From the NCBI GenBank assembly GCA_965371445.1, contig CBDUYN010000143.1, forward strand, positions 1 to 26,770: DNA of 26,770 nt. Reading direction: 5' to 3'. Position 1 is the stretch's first letter. Each line of letters opens with the position of its first letter. This stretch comes from DASWIG01 sp965371445. Lineage in GTDB: Bacteria; Acidobacteriota; Thermoanaerobaculia; Multivoradales; J023. Positions 24,114-26,770 of the stretch are shown piece after piece. The notes beneath the pieces are model-generated. The model was not told the origin of the DNA. It ran no database searches and saw only the letters and a program-made list of their open reading frames with translations. Position numbers and translations under genes: made by a program.

Positions 24114-24835
24114 AACGCTGGTGGCTGCTCATGGCGCTGATGCTCTCGGCCGGCGTCAACCTCGGCATCGTCGTGGCGCGCCTCCTCCCCTCCGACGACG
24201 GCGCGGAGGCCGTGCCCCGGGAAGGACCCGGGCCCGAGGAACACCCTCCCGGCGGGCCGCCGGGAGGGCCGCCGCGGGAGCCGGGCGAGCCCAGGGTACC
24301 GCCGGCCGTCCGGCGTTTCGCCGAGAAGATCGGCCTCTCGGGCGAGGACCGCGGGAAGTTCGTCGAGCTCCACAGGAGCTTTCTGACCGAGACCGTCCAG
24401 GCGCGCCGCCGGGTGATGAAGCTTCAGGACGAGCTGCGCCGCACGGCCTTCGCCGACGAGGTCGACCGCGAGGCGGTCGTCGGCCTGCTCGAGGAGCTCG
24501 GCGCCGCCCACGTCGCTCTCGAAAGCGCCTTCATCCACAACCTCCTCGACGTCCGGGAGCTCCTAGGTCCCGAGCAGGAGCGTATGTACCGCCTCTTCCT
24601 CAGGCGCCTGCGCCAGCGGGCCGGTGATCCGCGCCAGCAGGGCTGGCGTCCAGGGGAGCGGCCGCCGGGCATGCGGCCCCCGCGGCGTGACCCCGGACGC
24701 TTCCGGCCCGGTGAGCGTCCGCCGGGAGACCGCCGTCCGCCAGGCGAGCGGCCTCAGGGTCCACCGGGCGAGCGTCCGCCGGATCCGCCTCCCCCTTCGG
24801 GCGAAGGTGGGTCGTCCGTCCCCGATGCCCCCTGA
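24110..24835 (+). CDS. CpxP/CnrX-like periplasmic sensor with Pro/Arg-rich tail
   Basis: A 241-residue protein. An N-terminal signal or membrane anchor (KRWWLLMALMLSAGVNLGIVV) is followed by a Pro/Gly-rich linker (about 39-65). A helical domain (about 66-170) follows: AEKIGLSGEDRGKFVELHRS, then long helices with VMKLQDELRR and LLGPEQERMYRLFLRRL. This matches the periplasmic heavy-metal-sensor / Spy-CpxP-like family in pattern, though without a clear His-rich metal site. The last 70 residues are low-complexity, with several PGERPPG-type units, and probably disordered and basic. The GTG start overlaps the anti-sigma stop (GTGA), so stoichiometric production is likely. The order sigma, anti-sigma, periplasmic sensor recalls the Cnr system. 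What it senses is unknown. Confidence 0.78.
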   Translation: MKRWWLLMALMLSAGVNLGIVVARLLPSDDGAEAVPREGPGPEEHPPGGPPGGPPREPGEPRVPPAVRRFAEKIGLSGEDRGKFVELHRSFLTETVQARRRVMKLQDELRRTAFADEVDREAVVGLLEELGAAHVALESAFIHNLLDVRELLGPEQERMYRLFLRRLRQRAGDPRQQGWRPGERPPGMRPPRRDPGRFRPGERPPGDRRPPGERPQGPPGERPPDPPPPSGEGGSSVPDAP

Positions 24836-24868
24836 GCTCCTCCCCATCGACGCCCTCCGGCGAGCTAG

Positions 24869-25603
24869 CTAGTCTGCACGGATTACACCCGCGTAAACCA
24901 CTTCCCTATATTCCTGCCAATAAACCGCCCCTTCCCGAAAGCCGGCGCTTTGCAGAAGGTCCAGGTCCTCGGCCAGGTGAAGCGGCTGATCGCCCTCGTT
25001 GGCCTCCAGCCGATCCAGGAAAGCACGAACCGTCGCGTGGTCGCGGAACCTCTCGTCCGACCCCGCCGCCCGGCGCACGACGCCGTCGACACGAATCTCC
25101 TGAATGCGCCGTTCGACGACGGGCGAGGCCGCGACGACGAGGTCCGCGTTCACCAGCCAGCCTCCGTCGACGAGCAACGCGGCGCATTGTTTGAAGACGG
25201 CCCTCTTGGCTTCCGCGTCGAGATGGTGGAGGGCATACGACGTCACGATCATGTCGAGCTTCGAGCCCTCCGGAAGCACGTCGCCGAGCCTCCGGAAGTC
25301 ACCTTCGACGAAGGTGACGTTCGGAGCGTCCCCGAGGCGTGCCCGGGCCAGCTCCAGGATGGCCGGCGCGGCATCCAAGGCGACGACCCGCGCCCGCGGA
25401 AAGACCTCGAGGAGCCTCGCGGTCAGATAGCCCGTGCCCGTCCCGAGGTCGAGGACGTCGACGCCGGCCGTCCGGTCGTGGGGAACGACCTCCAGCAGGA
25501 TGTCGACCATCTTCGAGCGCCTCGGGTGCATGATCTCCATGTCGGCGTCATAGCTCTTCACTCGTTCCGGGAGGTCATAGGCTTCGACGGCTTTCGCGGA
25601 CAT
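24869..25603 (-). CDS. Class I SAM-dependent methyltransferase
   Basis: A 244-residue cytosolic protein. SAM motif I is VDVLDLGTGTGYLTARLLE (48-66), the acidic loop is VVALDAAPAIL (73-83), motif II/III is NVTFVEGDFRRL (95-106), and post-motif DMIVTSYALHHLDAEAK (117-133) is typical of small-molecule methyltransferases. C-terminal residues (QPLHLAEDLDLLQSAGF, then VYWQEYREVVYAGV) match the end of the same family. The substrate cannot be deduced. GGAG lies about 7 bases ahead of the ATG. The gene converges with the CpxP-like gene 33 bases away and diverges from the repeat membrane protein. Nothing links it functionally to either. Confidence 0.9.
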   Translation of the reverse strand: MSAKAVEAYDLPERVKSYDADMEIMHPRRSKMVDILLEVVPHDRTAGVDVLDLGTGTGYLTARLLEVFPRARVVALDAAPAILELARARLGDAPNVTFVEGDFRRLGDVLPEGSKLDMIVTSYALHHLDAEAKRAVFKQCAALLVDGGWLVNADLVVAASPVVERRIQEIRVDGVVRRAAGSDERFRDHATVRAFLDRLEANEGDQPLHLAEDLDLLQSAGFREGAVYWQEYREVVYAGVIRAD

Positions 25604-25664
25604 CGTTGCTCCGGTGCCTGGGTTGGGCCGGATGCGCTAAGATCCGGCCAAGAAGGGAGCAACT

Positions 25665-26345
25665 ATGGCACGAAAACGCGGCGGCAACCTCCTGGGCGGC
25701 CTCACCCTGTTGGGGCTCGGCCTCTACTTCCTGCTCGACAACTTCGGCTTGCGTCTGCCCGGCCTGGGAGATCTGTGGCCGATCTTCCCGATGCTCGGCG
25801 GGCTGGCGCTCATCTGGGGCTACCTCATGAACCGCGAGGGCGACGCCGGGGTGCTCGTCCCGGGTTGCGGCGGCTTTCTCGTCGGTGTCTTCTTCTTTGC
25901 CATCACCCTCGGGCCGCTCGAGTGGGACGACTTGAGCGAGTGGTGGCCGGTGTTCCCGATGCTCGGCGGCGTCGCTTTCCTGACCATGTTCGCCCTCGCC
26001 AAAGAACGCGACCCGGGGGTCCTGGTACCCGGCCTGGGGGGCCTTCTCGTCGGCGTCTTTTTCCTGCTGATCACCGTCGGGCCACTCCGCTGGGACGACA
26101 TGGGCAAGCTGTGGCCCGCCTTTCCGTTGATCGGCGGCCTGACTTTCTTCGGCCTCTGGCTCGCCCAGCGCAAGGACCATGGGCTGCTGGCCGTTTCCGG
26201 GTGTGCCGTCCTCGTCGGCGTCGTGGGTTTCCTCTTCACCCTGGGGACGCTCACCGGCGAATGGATCGTCGAGGGCTGGCCCATCGCGCTCATCCTGATC
26301 GGCATCGTGATCGTCCTGCGCAGCTTCATGGGCCGCTCCGCCTAG
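25665..26345 (+). CDS. Eight-TM membrane protein built from four 56-residue repeats (DUF5668/LiaF-TM-like)
   Basis: A 226-residue integral membrane protein. Four tandem units each contain a pair of hydrophobic helices and a Trp-Pro hinge, with WP at 38, 94, 150 and 205, that is a 56, 56, 55-residue period. Units 2 and 3 are nearly identical in pattern (GVLVPGxGGxLVGVFF then GPLxWDD, then WPxFPxxGG). The unit resembles the LiaF/DUF5668 transmembrane domain found in envelope-stress proteins, but here it is multiplied and no cytoplasmic or C-terminal domain is attached. The function is unknown; an envelope role is only a guess. AGGGAG five bases before the ATG fixes the start. Confidence 0.85.
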   Translation: MARKRGGNLLGGLTLLGLGLYFLLDNFGLRLPGLGDLWPIFPMLGGLALIWGYLMNREGDAGVLVPGCGGFLVGVFFFAITLGPLEWDDLSEWWPVFPMLGGVAFLTMFALAKERDPGVLVPGLGGLLVGVFFLLITVGPLRWDDMGKLWPAFPLIGGLTFFGLWLAQRKDHGLLAVSGCAVLVGVVGFLFTLGTLTGEWIVEGWPIALILIGIVIVLRSFMGRSA

Positions 26346-26386
26346 AATTCGTCGATCCCGGTCAGCTACGGCCGGCCAGCGGTCCG

Positions 26387-26596
26387 ATGTGTGCCAGCGC
26401 TCCATCTCGTGGACACCGGCTACTCTTTCACGACAACCCGGTCCGTTCACGGCCGATCACGAGCCTTTTCGACCTGCCGACAAGCTCCGAAGAGGACGAC
26501 GAGCTCGCCGTCCTCCTGCGCCGCGACCTGGCCACGCTGCTGGGGAAGCTCCACCGCTTTGCCAGGCGGGACTTGGGCGCCGACCATATGCTATAG
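26387..26596 (+). CDS. Doubtful small protein, 69 residues
   Basis: The frame from ATG 26387 has GC-rich third positions in its second half and encodes a plausible amphipathic helical stretch, EEDDELAVLLRRDLATLLGK then LHRFARRDL. The first half looks less protein-like, and no ribosome-binding site precedes the ATG. The stop lies within the -10 of the next gene. It could be a real small gene or the tail of a decayed one; I do not recognise it. Confidence 0.3.
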   Translation: MCASAPSRGHRLLFHDNPVRSRPITSLFDLPTSSEEDDELAVLLRRDLATLLGKLHRFARRDLGADHML

Positions 26597-26597
26597 T
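26589..26597 (+). promoter_or_regulatory. Extended -10 of the final partial gene
   Basis: TGCTATAGT: TGn plus TATAGT (5 of 6), about 50 bases before the ATG at 26646. Transcription would start near 26604. Confidence 0.5.
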
Positions 26598-26645
26598 CGA
26601 CATGCCAGAGAGCCTTGGGGAGGTCAAAGAATAGGAGACTTGCTT

Positions 26646-26770
26646 ATGACACACACATCTGTGTACCGAATGAAGGGCCTCTTGACGCTCGCCGAGCTCC
26701 TCGCTCAGGTGGGACCGGAGATCGCCGAGAGGACGACGGCCTGGCTCCGCGAAGCCCTGGAGCCGGGCGA
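26646..26770 (+). CDS. Unknown protein, 5' part only (cut by window edge)
   Basis: The first 41 codons of a gene that runs off the window. AGGAG lies 8 bases ahead of the ATG and an extended -10 lies further up, so the start is well supported. The visible part begins MTHTSVYRMKGLLTLAELLA and continues with a charged, Leu-rich helical segment (GPEIAERTTAWLREALEPG). There is no signal peptide or membrane segment. It is too short to assign to a family. Confidence 0.65.
   Translation, partial: MTHTSVYRMKGLLTLAELLAQVGPEIAERTTAWLREALEPG

Larger units (their letters stand above)
26346..26645. other. 300-base region between the repeat membrane protein and the last gene
   Basis: It contains a doubtful small gene (26387-26596), an extended -10 (26589-26597) and the leader of the gene starting at 26646. 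A 10-codon frame at 26602-26634 lies in that leader. Nothing else is seen. Confidence 0.5.

Noticed and set aside
24950..26596. A 548-codon open frame on the plus strand spanning the methyltransferase and membrane-protein region
   Set aside because: Most of it is antisense to the methyltransferase or out of frame with the repeat membrane protein; only its last 69 codons are considered separately.
26602..26634. A 10-codon leader peptide ahead of the last gene
   Set aside because: It starts almost at the predicted transcript start without a ribosome-binding site and shows no regulatory codon run.

Overview
The window is GC-rich bacterial chromosomal DNA, densely packed with genes on both strands and using GC-rich codons throughout. 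It most resembles Acidobacteriota, perhaps class Thermoanaerobaculia. Three things point there: a very large Ser/Thr kinase fused to a PD40 beta-propeller (17611-20313), a secreted beta-propeller-like protein ending in a Trp/Phe-rich tail domain that I associate with that class (1-1402), and general gene content. The assignment is an inference from memory of these families. I see no rRNA, tRNA, CRISPR array, complete insertion sequence or phage gene.

Left part (1-6910, all minus strand): a truncated secreted repeat protein, a lipid kinase, a PAS-GGDEF-EAL cyclic-di-GMP enzyme, and a likely operon lutA-like / nucleotidyltransferase / iodotyrosine-deiodinase-like flavoprotein. Just ahead of the GGDEF-EAL gene lie 86 bases that look like the two ends of a deleted FIST sensor gene. 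Middle-left (7057-11979, plus strand): an orphan NtrX-type sigma-54 activator, then a compact yqeY-like / selB / CoA-binding-protein operon, a perfect-looking REP-like hairpin and a Uma2-type nuclease gene. SelB implies that the organism decodes UGA as selenocysteine, but no selA, selC, selD or selenoprotein lies in the window.

Centre (12012-17189): a DUF4143 AAA ATPase with a strong palindrome in its promoter, flanked by a 22-bp direct repeat; a TVP38/TMEM64 membrane protein overlapping a MerA-like flavoprotein; and glnA of the non-adenylylated GSI-alpha type.

Right part (17210-24835) is the most interesting. An active PD40 Ser/Thr kinase (with a coupled TTG-start small gene behind it) diverges from an operon that starts with a two-TM receptor carrying a degenerate class III cyclase domain and a degenerate protein kinase domain. 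Both lack their catalytic residues. The receptor is followed by an ECF sigma factor, a membrane anti-sigma-like protein and a CpxP/CnrX-like periplasmic protein. The shared divergent promoter region is a near-perfect dyad. I infer an envelope-sensing module in which a catalytically dead receptor works with an active kinase and/or an ECF sigma switch.

Right end (24869-26770): a class I methyltransferase, a membrane protein made of four 56-residue repeats, a doubtful small gene and the start of a further gene cut by the window edge.

Promoters: eight upstream regions carry an extended -10 of the form TGnTAnnnT, mostly TGCTA-type. Several genes (yqeY-like, lipid kinase, AAA ATPase, lutA-like) have a -10 hexamer only 7-9 bases from the start codon and so may be leaderless.
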